A stretch of DNA of 64,000 nucleotides, from contig NZ_VUMI01000028.1 of NCBI RefSeq assembly GCF_009696275.1, forward strand, positions 19,187 to 83,186, given 5' to 3'. Under the pieces are notes generated by a model. It searched no databases and had not been told where the DNA came from. It saw only the letters and a program-made list of their open reading frames with translations. Positions within the stretch are counted from its first letter, which is position 1; every line of letters begins with the position of its first letter. Origin of the DNA: Eisenbergiella porci (GTDB taxonomy: Bacteria > Bacillota > Clostridia > Lachnospirales > Lachnospiraceae). Positions 26,358 to 35,787 of the stretch are shown one piece after another. A program made the position numbers and the translations under genes.

Positions 26358-26437
26358 ACATTATCCTCCATTACTCAGGCCGGTTCTATCTGCCAAAAGC
26401 TTTTTCCTTCTTTCCCCTCTTCCCCGCAAAGCCGGAA

Positions 26438-27715
26438 TCATACTTTTTTCCCGAAAGTCTTCTGACTGTAATATTCCAGTATACACTGACGCATCATCGT
26501 TAATGCGGCCGAAACCGCTGTTTCCCTTATCTTTGCCCGGTTCCCGCTGAAATGGAATTCCTTTACATTCGTGGTGCCGCACACATAACAGCCCATATAA
26601 ATAAGTCCCACAGGCTTCTCAGCAGTGCCGCCGTCAGGTCCCGCAATTCCCGTAATGGAAAAGGTAACGTCCGCTTTCGTCAGAAGCGCAGTTCCTCTCG
26701 CCATTTCCTTGGCCGTCTGCGGGCTTACCGCGCCGAATTTATCCAGCGTGCCTTTTTTTACGCCGGCGATTTTTCTTTTTGCCTTATTGGAATAAGTAAT
26801 ATAACCTGTCTTGAAGACCTCGGAAACCCCAGGTATGTTAATCAGGCGGGCGGCAAGCATGCCTCCCGTGCAGGATTCAATGGTTGATACAGTCAGCTCG
26901 TTGGCCAAAAGCAGGTCAACCACCGCCTTTTCCAGCGTCACATCCTCTTCCGTGGTATATACGGCGCTGCCGAACCGGGATTTCAGTTCCTTCACCACCG
27001 GCTTTACCAGCTTCTTCGCTTCCTTTTCATCCTCAGCGCGGGCGGTAACACGCAGATGCACCTCTCCGGTCTTGGCATAGGGAGCCACCGTGGGATTGGC
27101 AAGGGCCTCCAGATCTGTAATCTGGCTTTCCACCTTGCTTTCGCCCATACCGCATATTTTTACGGTTTTGGAAAAAATAATCCCCGGCGCATCAGGGTTC
27201 TCCAGGCCCGTCAGAAAAGGCGCGATGCTGTTTTCAAACATCGGCTTCAATTCATTGGGAGGACCGGGAAGCAAAATCATCCGTTTTCCTTCCTTTTCCA
27301 TGATAATACCCGGAGCAGTGCCGTTGTCATTGTCCACAACAATGGCTCCTTCGGGAACAAGCGCCTGCTTCTTGTTATTTTCCGTCATTTCCAAACCGCG
27401 TTCCCGGAAATAAGTTTCAATTCTTTCCAGGGAATGAGGGTCCATGGCAAGCTGCCTGTTCCATACGCCGGCGGCGGTTTCCTTTGTCAGATCATCCTGG
27501 GTCGGCCCAAGGCCTCCCGTCATAATCACAAGATCCGCCCGTTCCAGCGCCGTCCGTATTGTCCCCGCAAGCCTTCCGCTATTGTCGCCCACCACTGTCT
27601 GATAATAGCAGGACAATCCCAGCCCCGCACATTTCTCCGCCAGGTATGCTGCGTTGGTGTTGACTATGTTCCCCAGCAGAAGCTCAGTTCCTACCGAAAT
27701 TAATTCAACTACCAT
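26438..27715 (-). CDS. cinA: CinA-family protein
   Basis: The 425 residues comprise an N-terminal MoCF/COG1058 domain (VELISVGTELLLGNIVNTNA, then MTGGLGPTQDDLTKE), linked in other species to ADP-ribose or competence functions, and a C-terminal CinA/PncC domain (STIESCTGGMLAARL, then SITGIAGPDGGTAEKPVG), which in some species is an NMN deamidase. Both halves look intact. It follows pgsA by 16 bases in the same direction, and recA lies further downstream, the classic cinA-recA neighbourhood. Confidence 0.94.
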   Translation of the reverse strand: MVVELISVGTELLLGNIVNTNAAYLAEKCAGLGLSCYYQTVVGDNSGRLAGTIRTALERADLVIMTGGLGPTQDDLTKETAAGVWNRQLAMDPHSLERIETYFRERGLEMTENNKKQALVPEGAIVVDNDNGTAPGIIMEKEGKRMILLPGPPNELKPMFENSIAPFLTGLENPDAPGIIFSKTVKICGMGESKVESQITDLEALANPTVAPYAKTGEVHLRVTARAEDEKEAKKLVKPVVKELKSRFGSAVYTTEEDVTLEKAVVDLLLANELTVSTIESCTGGMLAARLINIPGVSEVFKTGYITYSNKAKRKIAGVKKGTLDKFGAVSPQTAKEMARGTALLTKADVTFSITGIAGPDGGTAEKPVGLIYMGCYVCGTTNVKEFHFSGNRAKIRETAVSAALTMMRQCILEYYSQKTFGKKV

Positions 27716-27731
27716 ACCGAACCTCTTTTCT

Positions 27732-28265
27732 CTATTTCTGGTCCTTCAGACAATCCTTGTTTTTCACAAGATAATCTACAAGGGACACTACCGTAAGAAT
27801 CAGAGCCGCCCACATTACAATCGTCGTAACCAGGGAAAGCACCGGAATATCCGCTATCATGAGCACAATCATCACCATCTGGAAGGTGGTTTTGAATTTT
27901 CCCCAGTAGCTGGCCGCAATCACCACGCCTTTATCGGATGCCACCTGACGGAAGCCGCTGATGATAAATTCCCTGCTGACTATAATAATTACAATCCAGG
28001 ACGGGATTTTTCCCATTTCCACAAGGCAGATCAAGGCAGAACATACAAGAAGTTTATCCGCCAGGGGATCCATGAATTTTCCAAAGGTGGTTACCAGGTT
28101 ATATTTTCTGGCAATTTTACCGTCCAGCAGGTCTGTCAGGCTGGCGATGACAAACAGGGCCAGCGCAATCCACTTCCCGGCACCGCCGATGGGAACCAGC
28201 ATGAATACCACAAAGGGTATGATCATTAGCATTCTCAGTATCGTAAGCTTATTCGGTAAATTCAT
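27732..28265 (-). CDS. pgsA: CDP-diacylglycerol-glycerol-3-phosphate 3-phosphatidyltransferase
   Basis: It makes phosphatidylglycerophosphate, the committed step to phosphatidylglycerol and cardiolipin, in the cytoplasmic membrane. The 177 residues begin with MNLPNKLTILRMLMIIPF and contain the CDP-alcohol phosphotransferase motif DLLDGKIARKYN...GKFMDPLADK with its conserved Asp residues, plus about four to five membrane helices. The ATG lies inside the 3' end of rimO (17-base overlap), so the genes are coupled. Confidence 0.95.
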   Translation of the reverse strand: MNLPNKLTILRMLMIIPFVVFMLVPIGGAGKWIALALFVIASLTDLLDGKIARKYNLVTTFGKFMDPLADKLLVCSALICLVEMGKIPSWIVIIIVSREFIISGFRQVASDKGVVIAASYWGKFKTTFQMVMIVLMIADIPVLSLVTTIVMWAALILTVVSLVDYLVKNKDCLKDQK

Positions 28266-29586
28266 CTTCCAGCTCTCCTATCAAATCATATTCATAAGAT
28301 CCGGTAATCCGCACTTTTACGAAATCACCCGTCAACAGTTCTCTTGAGGTATTGACAAACAGCAGTCCGTCCACATTGGGGGCGTCCTTATAGGTTCTTG
28401 CCACATAGGCATTCTCCCCGTCCACCCTGCCTTCTATCATGGCAATGAGCGTTTTTCCCTTCATGTTCTCCGCCTTCTCAAAGGCGATTTCCTGCTGCAG
28501 CTCCATCAGCTCGGCCTGTCTGTCCTCCTTCACTTCCTGGGGGACCTGATTCTCCATCCGCGCCGCCGGCGTTCCTTCCTCCTGGGAATAGGTAAATACC
28601 CCCAGCCGGTCAAATTCCAGCTCATCCACGAAATTATACAGCTCTATATGATCCTCCTGCGTCTCTCCGGGGAATCCGCTGATAAGCGTGGTACGCAGAC
28701 AGATATCCGGAATTTCCTCCCGCAGCCTGCCGATCCGCTCCCGCAGCTCGGCCTGATCGGTCCGCCTGCCCATCTGCTTCAATATCCTGTCTGAAGCATG
28801 CTGGATTGGCATATCCAGATAATGACAGACTTTCGGTTCTGTTTTTATCGTTTCTATTAATTCATCCGTAATTTCCTCCGGATAGCAGTATAAAATCCTT
28901 ATCCAGTAGATACCAGGGATGGCGCAGAGCCTGTGAAGCAGCTGCGGCAGCTTCTTTTCGCCGTAAATGTCCTTCCCGTAAACCGTGGTTTCCTGGGCCA
29001 CAAGAATCAGTTCCTTAACGCCGCCCTCAGCCAGTTCCCGCGCTTCCTTTTCCAGCACTTCCATGGGGACGCTGCGGTAATTGCCCCGCACCTTTGGGAT
29101 AATGCAGTAGGTGCAGCGTTTGTCGCAGCCCTCCGCAATTTTCAGGTAGGCAAAATGGCCGCCTGTAGTGACGCTGCGGTGCTTACCGTAAACCAGCGCC
29201 GCATCCGGGTCCGTAATATGGTTGTGCTTCTCTCCTGCCGAAACCTCATCAATGGCGGCTGTCACCGCATCAATGGCCATGGTCCCCAGGATTTCATCCA
29301 CCTCCGGGATTTCCGTCTGGATTTCTTCCTTATAACGCTGCGCCAGGCAGCCGGCCACGATAAGCGCCTTCAGCTGTCCGCTCTTTTTTAATTCGGCCAT
29401 TTCCAGAATGGTGTTTATGCTTTCTTCCTTGGCATCGCCGATAAAGCAGCAGGTGTTGATTACCGCAGCCTCCGCTTCCGCCTCGTCATCCGTAAAGGTA
29501 TGCCCCTTTTCGGCCAGCATCCCAAGCATCATCTCGGTATCCACAAGATTTTTATCACAGCCCAGGGAAATAAATAGTATTTTCAT
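28249..29586 (-). CDS. rimO: Ribosomal protein S12 methylthiotransferase RimO
   Basis: This radical-SAM enzyme adds a methylthio group to Asp88 of ribosomal protein S12. The 445 residues have the N-terminal UPF0004 domain with three cluster cysteines (SLGCDKN, NTCCFIGDAKEE, VAGCLAQRY), the radical-SAM motif CDKRCTYCIIP (~residue 150) and a C-terminal TRAM domain. The start MKILFISLGCDKNLVD distinguishes RimO from MiaB. A hairpin terminator (29598-29628) separates it from rpoZ; it may have its own weak promoter. Confidence 0.95.
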   Translation of the reverse strand: MKILFISLGCDKNLVDTEMMLGMLAEKGHTFTDDEAEAEAAVINTCCFIGDAKEESINTILEMAELKKSGQLKALIVAGCLAQRYKEEIQTEIPEVDEILGTMAIDAVTAAIDEVSAGEKHNHITDPDAALVYGKHRSVTTGGHFAYLKIAEGCDKRCTYCIIPKVRGNYRSVPMEVLEKEARELAEGGVKELILVAQETTVYGKDIYGEKKLPQLLHRLCAIPGIYWIRILYCYPEEITDELIETIKTEPKVCHYLDMPIQHASDRILKQMGRRTDQAELRERIGRLREEIPDICLRTTLISGFPGETQEDHIELYNFVDELEFDRLGVFTYSQEEGTPAARMENQVPQEVKEDRQAELMELQQEIAFEKAENMKGKTLIAMIEGRVDGENAYVARTYKDAPNVDGLLFVNTSRELLTGDFVKVRITGSYEYDLIGELEDEFTE

Positions 29587-29597
29587 GCTTTCTTATG

Positions 29598-29628
29598 AAA
29601 AAAGAGAAATGCACACGGCAATTTCTCT
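29598..29628 (-). terminator. Terminator between rpoZ and rimO
   Basis: On the minus strand AGAGAAAT (29621-29628) pairs with ATTTCTCT (29603-29610), followed by six T. It ends 12 bases before the rimO ATG, so it could also act as an attenuator for rimO. Confidence 0.6.
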
Positions 29629-29644
29629 TCTCCCTTCCCCCATT

Positions 29645-29896
29645 TTAATCTTCGGTTTCTTCATCTCCGAGAATTTTGATTTTGCCTTCATTCAGTTCTT
29701 CTACAGCAACGGATAAAGGCTTCATGCCTGTCTTCATATTTACTAACGGCTCATCGCCTCCGATGATCTGCCTTGCTCTTTTGGAAGTCGCCATAACGAT
29801 GGAATAACGGCTGCTTACAATCTTGGTTTCGCCGGGCTCCACATCGCTGTTCACGACTTTCATTAAATCGGTATAAGAGGGATGTAACATTTTCAT
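29645..29896 (-). CDS. rpoZ: RNA polymerase omega subunit
   Basis: The 83-residue omega subunit helps assemble RNA polymerase. It begins [16 protein letters not shown] and contains the core SSRYSIVMATSKRARQIIGG, followed by MKPLSVAVEELNEGKIKI, as in Clostridia homologues. Its start overlaps the gmk stop (ATGA). The gmk-rpoZ pair is standard. Confidence 0.95.
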   Translation of the reverse strand: MKMLHPSYTDLMKVVNSDVEPGETKIVSSRYSIVMATSKRARQIIGGDEPLVNMKTGMKPLSVAVEELNEGKIKILGDEETED

Positions 29897-30525
29897 TCTC
29901 CTTTCACTAACGCGTCCAGCTCGGAACGCATATCAGCTATCAATTCCTTATTTCTTTTCGGACTTCTGCGAGATGCGGAAATAATGGAATGCATTTCCTT
30001 CACGCAGTCGTCCAGTTTATCATTGATTATGATATAATCATAATTTTCAATGTCTTCCGCTTCCTCTGCCGCGCGCGCAATACGCTGGCAGATGACCTCC
30101 TCGCTTTCGGTACCTCTTCCTTCCAGCCTTCTTTTTAATTCTTCCGCGCTGGGCGGCATGATAAATAAAAGAAGGGCTTCCGGGAATTTTTCTTTCACCT
30201 TAAGCGCGCCCTGGATTTCAATTTCCAGGATTACGTCCCGTCCGTTATCCAGACAGGCCTCCACATATTCTCTGGGCGTTCCGTAATAGTTGCCGCAGTA
30301 GCTGGCATACTCGATCAGCCCGTCCTTTGCAATCGCCTCTTCGAAGGTATCCTTATCCACAAAAAAATAGGATTTGCCTTCTTCCTCGCCCGGCCTGGGC
30401 TTTCTTGTCGTCATGGAAACCGACAGCGCATAATTATCATAGGTTTTGAGCAGTTCCTTCATCAATGTTCCCTTGCCTGCCCCGGAAAAACCGGATACGA
30501 CAATCAGAATTCCCCTATGCTTCAT
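29893..30525 (-). CDS. gmk: Guanylate kinase
   Basis: It phosphorylates GMP to GDP. The 210 residues have the P-loop [15 protein letters not shown] near the N-terminus, the GMP-binding [20 protein letters not shown] and the lid region [21 protein letters not shown] start at ATG 30525, six bases after GGGAGG; the ATG at 30528 is slightly too close. The start overlaps the 3' end of remA. It is part of yicC-remA-gmk-rpoZ. Confidence 0.97.
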   Translation of the reverse strand: MKHRGILIVVSGFSGAGKGTLMKELLKTYDNYALSVSMTTRKPRPGEEEGKSYFFVDKDTFEEAIAKDGLIEYASYCGNYYGTPREYVEACLDNGRDVILEIEIQGALKVKEKFPEALLLFIMPPSAEELKRRLEGRGTESEEVICQRIARAAEEAEDIENYDYIIINDKLDDCVKEMHSIISASRRSPKRNKELIADMRSELDALVKGE

Positions 30526-30775
30526 CATTATCCTCCCGTTCGGCCTGCGCCCTGTTTGCAATGGTTTCCGGCAGAAGCGCCGACAGCACAAGCTGACCGT
30601 TCTCCATCACCAGCACCGCCTTTGTCTTACGTCCCTGCGTCGCGTCCACGGCCGTCCCCGTCTCTCTGGCTGTCTGCACCATACGCTTGATGGGTGCAGA
30701 ATCAGGGCTGACCACCGCGATAATCTTTTCCGTATTTACAATATTGCCAAAACCGACATGGATAAACTGACTCAT
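30515..30775 (-). CDS. remA: RemA-family regulator (DUF370)
   Basis: In B. subtilis RemA is a DNA-binding activator of biofilm matrix and osmoprotection genes. The 86 residues show the family pattern [28 protein letters not shown] and the [13 protein letters not shown] block. The position between yicC and gmk is conserved in Firmicutes. The C-terminal ~15 residues are acidic and overlap gmk. Confidence 0.93.
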   Translation of the reverse strand: MSQFIHVGFGNIVNTEKIIAVVSPDSAPIKRMVQTARETGTAVDATQGRKTKAVLVMENGQLVLSALLPETIANRAQAEREDNDEA

Positions 30776-30790
30776 TGACCGCCTCCGCCA

Positions 30791-31669
30791 TTATTCAATA
30801 TTCTGAATCTGCTCTCTGACCTTCTCAATTTCCGTCTTCAGCTCAATCGCCCGGTCGGAGGTCTCCAGATCATTGGCCTTGGAAAGAATGGTATTGGCTT
30901 CCCGGTTCATTTCCTGGGCAATGAAATCAAGCTTCCTTCCGATGCTTCCGCCTTCACCAAGAGTTTTTTTCGTAGTCTCAATATGGCTTCTTAAGCGCAC
31001 CAGTTCTTCATCCACACACACTTTATCGGCAAAAATAGTAACCTCCATAAGAAGACGGTTCTCATCCACCTGGGCATCCTCAAGAAGCTCTTTTACCTTA
31101 TCCTTAAGCGTCTGTCTGTATTCCGCTATTATCTGCGGCGACCTTTCCTCAATAAAAGCCACGTTTTCCAGCATGCCGTCCAGCTTGGAAATCAAATCCT
31201 CCTTCAGGTTCTCCCCTTCGGTAATCCTGGTCTGTGACAGTCCTTCTGCCGCTCCCCTCAGCGCCTTTTCCAGCGTCTTCCAGATGCCTTCCTCATCAAT
31301 GGCCTGTTCCTCCATGGAGAAAACCTCCGGGAATCTGGAAAGGGAGGAAACACGGATATCGTTGTCCAGTGAAAAATCCTCTGCCATCTGCTTCAGATAC
31401 TGCATGTATTCCCCGGCAATATCCCTGTTGTACTTGATCGTCACATTGTTCTCTGTAAAATCTTCGTAGGTAATGAACAAATCCACTTTGCCGCGCTGGA
31501 TATATTCTTTCAGCACGCTTCTTATGGAAGCTTCAAAAAAATTCAGCTTCTTTGGCATCTTTATGCTTACATCCAGATACCTGTGGTTTACGGACTTCAT
31601 TTCTACGGTAATTTTACGTTCGGCCTCGCTGATTTCGCATCTGCCGAAGCCTGTCATACTTTTTATCAT
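30791..31669 (-). CDS. yicC: YicC-family endoribonuclease
   Basis: YicC proteins are RNA endonucleases implicated in small RNA decay. The 292 residues start MIKSMTGFGR, an almost invariant family start, and contain EMKSVNHRYLDVSIKMP, the C-terminal REANTILSKAND and a long helical middle. I start at ATG 31669 after GGAGG, although the frame stays open upstream through an inverted repeat to 32086; that extension has no family similarity. It leads yicC-remA-gmk-rpoZ and has its own promoter. Confidence 0.95.
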   Translation of the reverse strand: MIKSMTGFGRCEISEAERKITVEMKSVNHRYLDVSIKMPKKLNFFEASIRSVLKEYIQRGKVDLFITYEDFTENNVTIKYNRDIAGEYMQYLKQMAEDFSLDNDIRVSSLSRFPEVFSMEEQAIDEEGIWKTLEKALRGAAEGLSQTRITEGENLKEDLISKLDGMLENVAFIEERSPQIIAEYRQTLKDKVKELLEDAQVDENRLLMEVTIFADKVCVDEELVRLRSHIETTKKTLGEGGSIGRKLDFIAQEMNREANTILSKANDLETSDRAIELKTEIEKVREQIQNIE

Positions 31670-31708
31670 CAGTATTCCTCCAGAAAATACATTCCCATAA
31701 TTCATTTT

Positions 31709-31737
31709 ATTATAAAGCAATGCATGTGAGTAGTCAA
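31709..31737 (-). promoter_or_regulatory. Promoter of yicC-remA-gmk-rpoZ
   Basis: TTGACT (31732-31737) and a perfect TATAAT (31709-31714) are spaced by 17 bases on the minus strand, 40 bases before the yicC ATG. Confidence 0.75.
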
Positions 31738-31754
31738 GGATTTTGAGGGAGGTC

Positions 31755-32105
31755 GGAAAAAGGTATCGGGGGCGTGCTTCGCTTTGGTGGCGGCCGGCGG
31801 CTGGTTTCCCCTGGGCGGGGCGGCTGTGATGTTTTTTCGGATCCGGTCTCAAAAAAGGGGTGTTTCTAACTGTTCCTGTCTGTCGGAATTCTGCCAGCGC
31901 AGCCAAAACTCCTCTCACAGCGGCCGTTGGCCTGCTGTGTTCGTCAGACAGGCTGCTAAGGGCGGCAGAATTCCGGCAGGCAGGAGCAGTAAGAAACAAC
32001 ACCTTTTTTTCCAATGGATCTGAAAAAACATCACAGCCGCCCCGCCCAGGGGAAACCAGCCGCCGGCCGCCACCGGAGCAAAGCACGCCCCCGATACCTT
32101 TTTCC
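31755..32105. repeat. 351-bp imperfect palindrome (long inverted repeat)
   Basis: The left arm (31755 to about 31896) and right arm (about 31965 to 32105) are reverse complements with few mismatches. The outer 16 bases, GGAAAAAGGTATCGGG (31755-31770) and their complement at 32090-32105, match exactly. Other matched blocks include GGCGGCCGGCGGCTGGTTTC and GCGGCTGTGATGTTTTTTC. The central ~70 bases are partly symmetric too. It is GC-rich, lies between the yicC promoter and traX and encodes no recognisable protein. The origin is unknown; a non-autonomous inverted-repeat element is possible. Confidence 0.85.
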
Positions 32106-32267
32106 TGGTAGTGCAGGGAGGTCTTTTTATATTTACATTATATAAAACTTTATATGTCCAAACTTTACATTAAGATGGTTGTTCTTGACATTTGGAGGGG
32201 TGGTTGGGGATGGCAGGGTGAGGTAGAATTGGGGTATCAAAAGAACAGAAGAAAGGAAATGATAAAT

Positions 32268-32999
32268 ATGAATATGAGGAATGGTACATTGGAGAGTGGA
32301 GCTTTGCTGGATACGAATTTGGATACTACTTTTTTAAAGGTGGTCGCTGTTATTAGTATGCTTTTGGATCATGTGGGGGGGACTTTTTTTCCTGAATATC
32401 CTGTGTTCCGGTGGATCGGGAGGCTGGCGTTTCCTATATTTTGTTACTGTATGACTGTGGGGATGCTTTATACGAGAGATATTAAGAGGTATTTGGGGCG
32501 GATTGCGGTGTTTGCGGTTATTTCCCAGCCGTTCTGGATTCTTGCTTTTAATCCGCATGATTTTTGGGGGAATCTGACGAACTGGAATATATTTTTTACT
32601 TTGTTTATCAGTCTTTTGGCTGTGTGGGGTTTTAAGGAGAAAAAATGGTGGCTTTTTGCAGTTTCTACCTTTGTTATCTGTTTTTGGAATTTTGATTATT
32701 CTTTTACCGGAATTCTCCTTATGCTTATTTTTTATCTTTGCCGGAAAAAACCGGTATTGGGGGCTGTTTTGTATACGTTGAGTTACCTTCCGGCTCTGTT
32801 TGGAGGCAGTCTTGAGGATCCTTTGTGTTGGGTGATTGGCGGGCATCCTGTTGGTTTTGAAATTTTCTCGCTGCTTGCGCTGCCTTTCATTTATTTCCAT
32901 ACGAATACTTCCATTAAGCTTCCTAAGTGGTTTTTCTATGTGTTTTATCCGGCTCACCTGGCTCTCATTGCATTGGTGCGGTACTTTATGGGCTTTTAG
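32268..32999 (+). CDS. TraX-family membrane protein
   Basis: TraX proteins are integral membrane acyltransferase-like proteins, named for the F-pilin N-acetylase; chromosomal homologues in Clostridia have no known role. The 243 residues show the family start TFLKVVAVISMLLDHVGGTFFP, then RWIGRLAFPIFCYCMTVGM and about seven to eight hydrophobic helices rich in Phe and Trp. I start at ATG 32268; ATG 32259 is too close to AAAGGA and ATG 32274 is also possible. The coding strand is G/T-rich and its base composition differs from most of the window. No conjugation genes are nearby. Confidence 0.85.
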   Translation: MNMRNGTLESGALLDTNLDTTFLKVVAVISMLLDHVGGTFFPEYPVFRWIGRLAFPIFCYCMTVGMLYTRDIKRYLGRIAVFAVISQPFWILAFNPHDFWGNLTNWNIFFTLFISLLAVWGFKEKKWWLFAVSTFVICFWNFDYSFTGILLMLIFYLCRKKPVLGAVLYTLSYLPALFGGSLEDPLCWVIGGHPVGFEIFSLLALPFIYFHTNTSIKLPKWFFYVFYPAHLALIALVRYFMGF

Positions 33000-33184
33000 A
33001 TTTGGTGGTTTTCATAGTTTTATGGTTCTGTCCCCCTGACGGCGGTATTATCGGAGTTGTTCTGATAAGGCTGCCGGCAGGGGATTTTATGATCAGGGGC
33101 GGATTTTCATGCAATTGCGCGAGGAGGGATTTTCTGATATACTGGGGGTTGTATCTTTATTATGGAAACAGAGAGGGTAAGGTC

Positions 33185-34921
33185 ATGGCATTTGACGGTA
33201 TTACGATTGCAAATATAAGGAAAGAACTTGACGAGGCGCTCACCGGGGGACGGGTTTATAAAATCGCGCAGCCTGAGCCTGATGAGCTTCTTCTTACGAT
33301 TAAGAATAATGGAACGCAGCAGAGGGTCACGCTTTCCGCTTCCGCTTCCCTTCCTTTAATTTATCTGACGGATAAGAATAAAACCAGCCCCATGACGGCT
33401 CCGAATTTCTGTATGCTGCTGCGTAAGCATATTCAGAACGGGAAAATCATCAGTATCAGCCAGCCGGGTATGGAGCGTATTATTAATTTTGAAATTGAGC
33501 ATCTGGATGAAATGGGGGATGTGTGCAGGAAGCTACTGATTGTGGAGCTTATGGGAAAGCACAGCAATATTATTTTCTGTAATGATTCCGGGGTTATCAT
33601 TGACAGCATCAAGCATATTTCGGGACTTGTCAGCTCTGTGCGGGAGGTGCTTCCCGGGAAGGAATATTTTATTCCGCATACGCAGGATAAACTGAATCCG
33701 CTCACGGCTTCGGAGGCGGATTTTATGGACAGGGTATTTGCGGGCAGCATGCCGTGTTTTAAGGCGCTGTATTCCGGTTTTACGGGCCTGTCTCCGGCCA
33801 TCGCCCATGAGATTTGCTGCCGGGCGGGAGGGGATGCGGATCTTTCCACCGCCGCGCTGGATGAGGCGGGACGCAAGACGCTTTACCGCGCTTTTTCTGA
33901 GATGATGAGGGATGTTCGCAGCGGGGACTTTTCTCCCTGCATCGTGTATGAAAACGGGGTTCCTGCTGAGTATGCGGCGCTGCGGCTGACCTCTTATCCT
34001 GAGGCGCAGAGAAAGGATTATGCTTCCATCAGTGCTCTTCTGGAGGATTATTATGCGGAAAAGAATACGATTACGCGGATTCGTCAGCGTTCCTCCGACC
34101 TGCGCCGGATCGTTTCCACAGCGCTTGAAAGGAATATTAAAAAATATGATCTGCAGCTGAAGCAGATGAGGGATACGGAAAAGAAGGATAAATACCGCAT
34201 TTATGGAGAGCTTCTGAATACCTATGGTTATGGGGTGGAGCCAGGGGCGAAGTCCATGACCGCCCTGAATTATTATACCAATGAGGATATTGCCATACCG
34301 CTGGATCCCATGCTGACAGCAGGGGAAAACGCGAAGAAGTATTTTGATAAGTACAACAAGCTGAAAAGAACCTTTGAGGCGCTCTCACAGCTGACGCTGG
34401 AGACAAAATCGGAAATCGACCATCTGGAATCGGTGAGCAATGCGCTTGATATTGCCCAGAAGGAAGAGGATTTGGTGCAGATCAAGGAGGAACTGATCGA
34501 GAGCGGGTATATCCGAAGAAAAGGCGGTTCAAAAAAAGTAAAAGTTACCAGCCGTCCCTTTCATTATGTAAGCAGCGATGGTTATGACATTTATGTTGGG
34601 AAGAACAATTATCAGAATGATGAGCTGACCTTCAGGTTCGCTTCCGGAAATGACTGGTGGTTCCACGCCAAGGGGATGCCCGGTTCCCATGTCGTGGTGA
34701 AATCCCGGGGCGACGAGCTTCCTGACAGCACCTTTGAAGATGCGGCCAGGCTGGCCGCCCATTATTCCAGGGGGCGCGGGCAGGAGAAGGTGGAAATCGA
34801 TTATACGGAAAAAAAGAACGTGAAAAAGCCAGGCGGCGGTAAACCCGGCTTCGTTGTGTACTATACCAATTATTCGATGATGATCGATTCGGATATCAGC
34901 GCGTTAAAACAAATTGAGTAA
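33185..34921 (+). CDS. rqcH: RqcH/NFACT-family ribosome quality control protein
   Basis: RqcH binds stalled 50S subunits and adds C-terminal alanine tails to nascent chains. Older annotation calls it a fibronectin-binding protein (FbpA). The 578 residues contain NFACT-N (~1-200, with MAFDGITIANIRKEL and KLLIVELMGKHSNIIF), a helix-hairpin and coiled-coil middle (~370-450, many Lys/Glu) and NFACT-R (NDWWFHAKGMPGSHVVVKS at ~490). The start is ATG 33185; the open frame upstream to 32927 overlaps traX and is not coding. The stop overlaps the frame region of the following GNAT gene by context only (19 bases apart). Confidence 0.93.
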   Translation: MAFDGITIANIRKELDEALTGGRVYKIAQPEPDELLLTIKNNGTQQRVTLSASASLPLIYLTDKNKTSPMTAPNFCMLLRKHIQNGKIISISQPGMERIINFEIEHLDEMGDVCRKLLIVELMGKHSNIIFCNDSGVIIDSIKHISGLVSSVREVLPGKEYFIPHTQDKLNPLTASEADFMDRVFAGSMPCFKALYSGFTGLSPAIAHEICCRAGGDADLSTAALDEAGRKTLYRAFSEMMRDVRSGDFSPCIVYENGVPAEYAALRLTSYPEAQRKDYASISALLEDYYAEKNTITRIRQRSSDLRRIVSTALERNIKKYDLQLKQMRDTEKKDKYRIYGELLNTYGYGVEPGAKSMTALNYYTNEDIAIPLDPMLTAGENAKKYFDKYNKLKRTFEALSQLTLETKSEIDHLESVSNALDIAQKEEDLVQIKEELIESGYIRRKGGSKKVKVTSRPFHYVSSDGYDIYVGKNNYQNDELTFRFASGNDWWFHAKGMPGSHVVVKSRGDELPDSTFEDAARLAAHYSRGRGQEKVEIDYTEKKNVKKPGGGKPGFVVYYTNYSMMIDSDISALKQIE

Positions 34922-34940
34922 AAGGCAGGTCAGGATATTT

Positions 34941-35636
34941 ATGAAGGAATTATGTAAGGCTTTGACACCGAAGGAAATTATGGCAGTTTATGATGCCTGG
35001 GGGCCGGAGCATTTTCCGGATTCAGAATTAAAGCCTCTTTCTTCGGTGAAAATGCTGCTGGAGCGTGGGCAATACTCCGGCTACGGCCTTTATGACGGAT
35101 CCGCCGCAGCGGAGGGCGGCCTGCTCGGTTATGCCCTGCTGATGCATGATAAGGACAGGGAAAAAATGCTGCTGGATTATTATGCTTTTATGGAAGAGTA
35201 TCGCTGCCGGGGGCTTGGCAGTGTATTTCTTCACGAAATCCAAAAGCAGAAAGATTTCCCGGGATGCTTTATTGAGTGTGAAGCGCCTGAAACTGCAGAC
35301 TGCGCTGAGCAGAGGGAGCTTCGGGAAAGGCGGATTCGTTTTTATGAGAGAAACGGGGCAGTTTTGACGCAGGTCAGAGCGCAGCTGTTCGGTGTTACTT
35401 ACCGGATGCTCGTGTTATCTCCCCTGAAGGAAGAGCTGCCCGGAGAAAATTGTGAGGAAACAGCATGTAAAAACGGCGGGGAAACAGGACTCCGGGAAAC
35501 GTTGCAGAAGGAGGCCTTCTGTGATGGACAGTTTAATCAGGAGGCCTTTCTTGAAGCGCTTCGGGATTTCTATCTTTCTATTTATCCGATCTCCGTATTT
35601 GAAAAAAATTTCAGGCTGTGGATTCCGGAAAACTGA
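34941..35636 (+). CDS. GNAT-family N-acetyltransferase
   Basis: The 231 residues have the GNAT acetyl-CoA fold: the LLDYYAFMEEYRCRGLGSVFLHEIQ segment (strand 4 and the pyrophosphate loop R-x-x-G-x-G) and, ~50 residues later, ERRIRFYERNGAVLT, the strand 5 to helix 4 region. The C-terminal ~65 residues are poorly conserved looking, with an acidic linker. I start at ATG 34941, after CAGG(T)CAGGA. It follows rqcH at 19 bases. The substrate is unknown. Confidence 0.85.
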   Translation: MKELCKALTPKEIMAVYDAWGPEHFPDSELKPLSSVKMLLERGQYSGYGLYDGSAAAEGGLLGYALLMHDKDREKMLLDYYAFMEEYRCRGLGSVFLHEIQKQKDFPGCFIECEAPETADCAEQRELRERRIRFYERNGAVLTQVRAQLFGVTYRMLVLSPLKEELPGENCEETACKNGGETGLRETLQKEAFCDGQFNQEAFLEALRDFYLSIYPISVFEKNFRLWIPEN

Positions 35637-35653
35637 TAATGCAACCAACGGTA

Positions 35654-35699
35654 AAAAAGCCATCCTGCACAGGCATCTGCCGCTGCAGGGTGGCTTTTT
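35654..35699. terminator. Bidirectional terminator after the GNAT gene
   Basis: AAAAAGCCATCCTGC (35654-35668) pairs with GCAGGGTGGCTTTTT (35685-35699). It has U-runs on both strands and lies between the plus-strand GNAT gene and the convergent CotF-like gene. Confidence 0.75.
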
Positions 35700-35787
35700 G
35701 GCTGAACCTGCTGCCGTTTTGGAAAGGCAGCCAGGTTTCCGGGGCGGCTTCGGATATCAATCAGCCGCTGTTAACATCTAAAGTATT

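Noticed and set aside
31670..32086. The yicC frame stays open ~420 bases upstream of MIKSMTGFGR
   Set aside because: The extension is encoded by the inverted repeat, has no family similarity, and ATG 31669 has GGAGG and the invariant YicC start; the promoter at 31709-31737 also lies inside the extension.
32927..33184. Upstream extension of rqcH overlapping traX
   Set aside because: It is out of family, overlaps the 3' end of traX, and the NFACT family starts at MAFDG.
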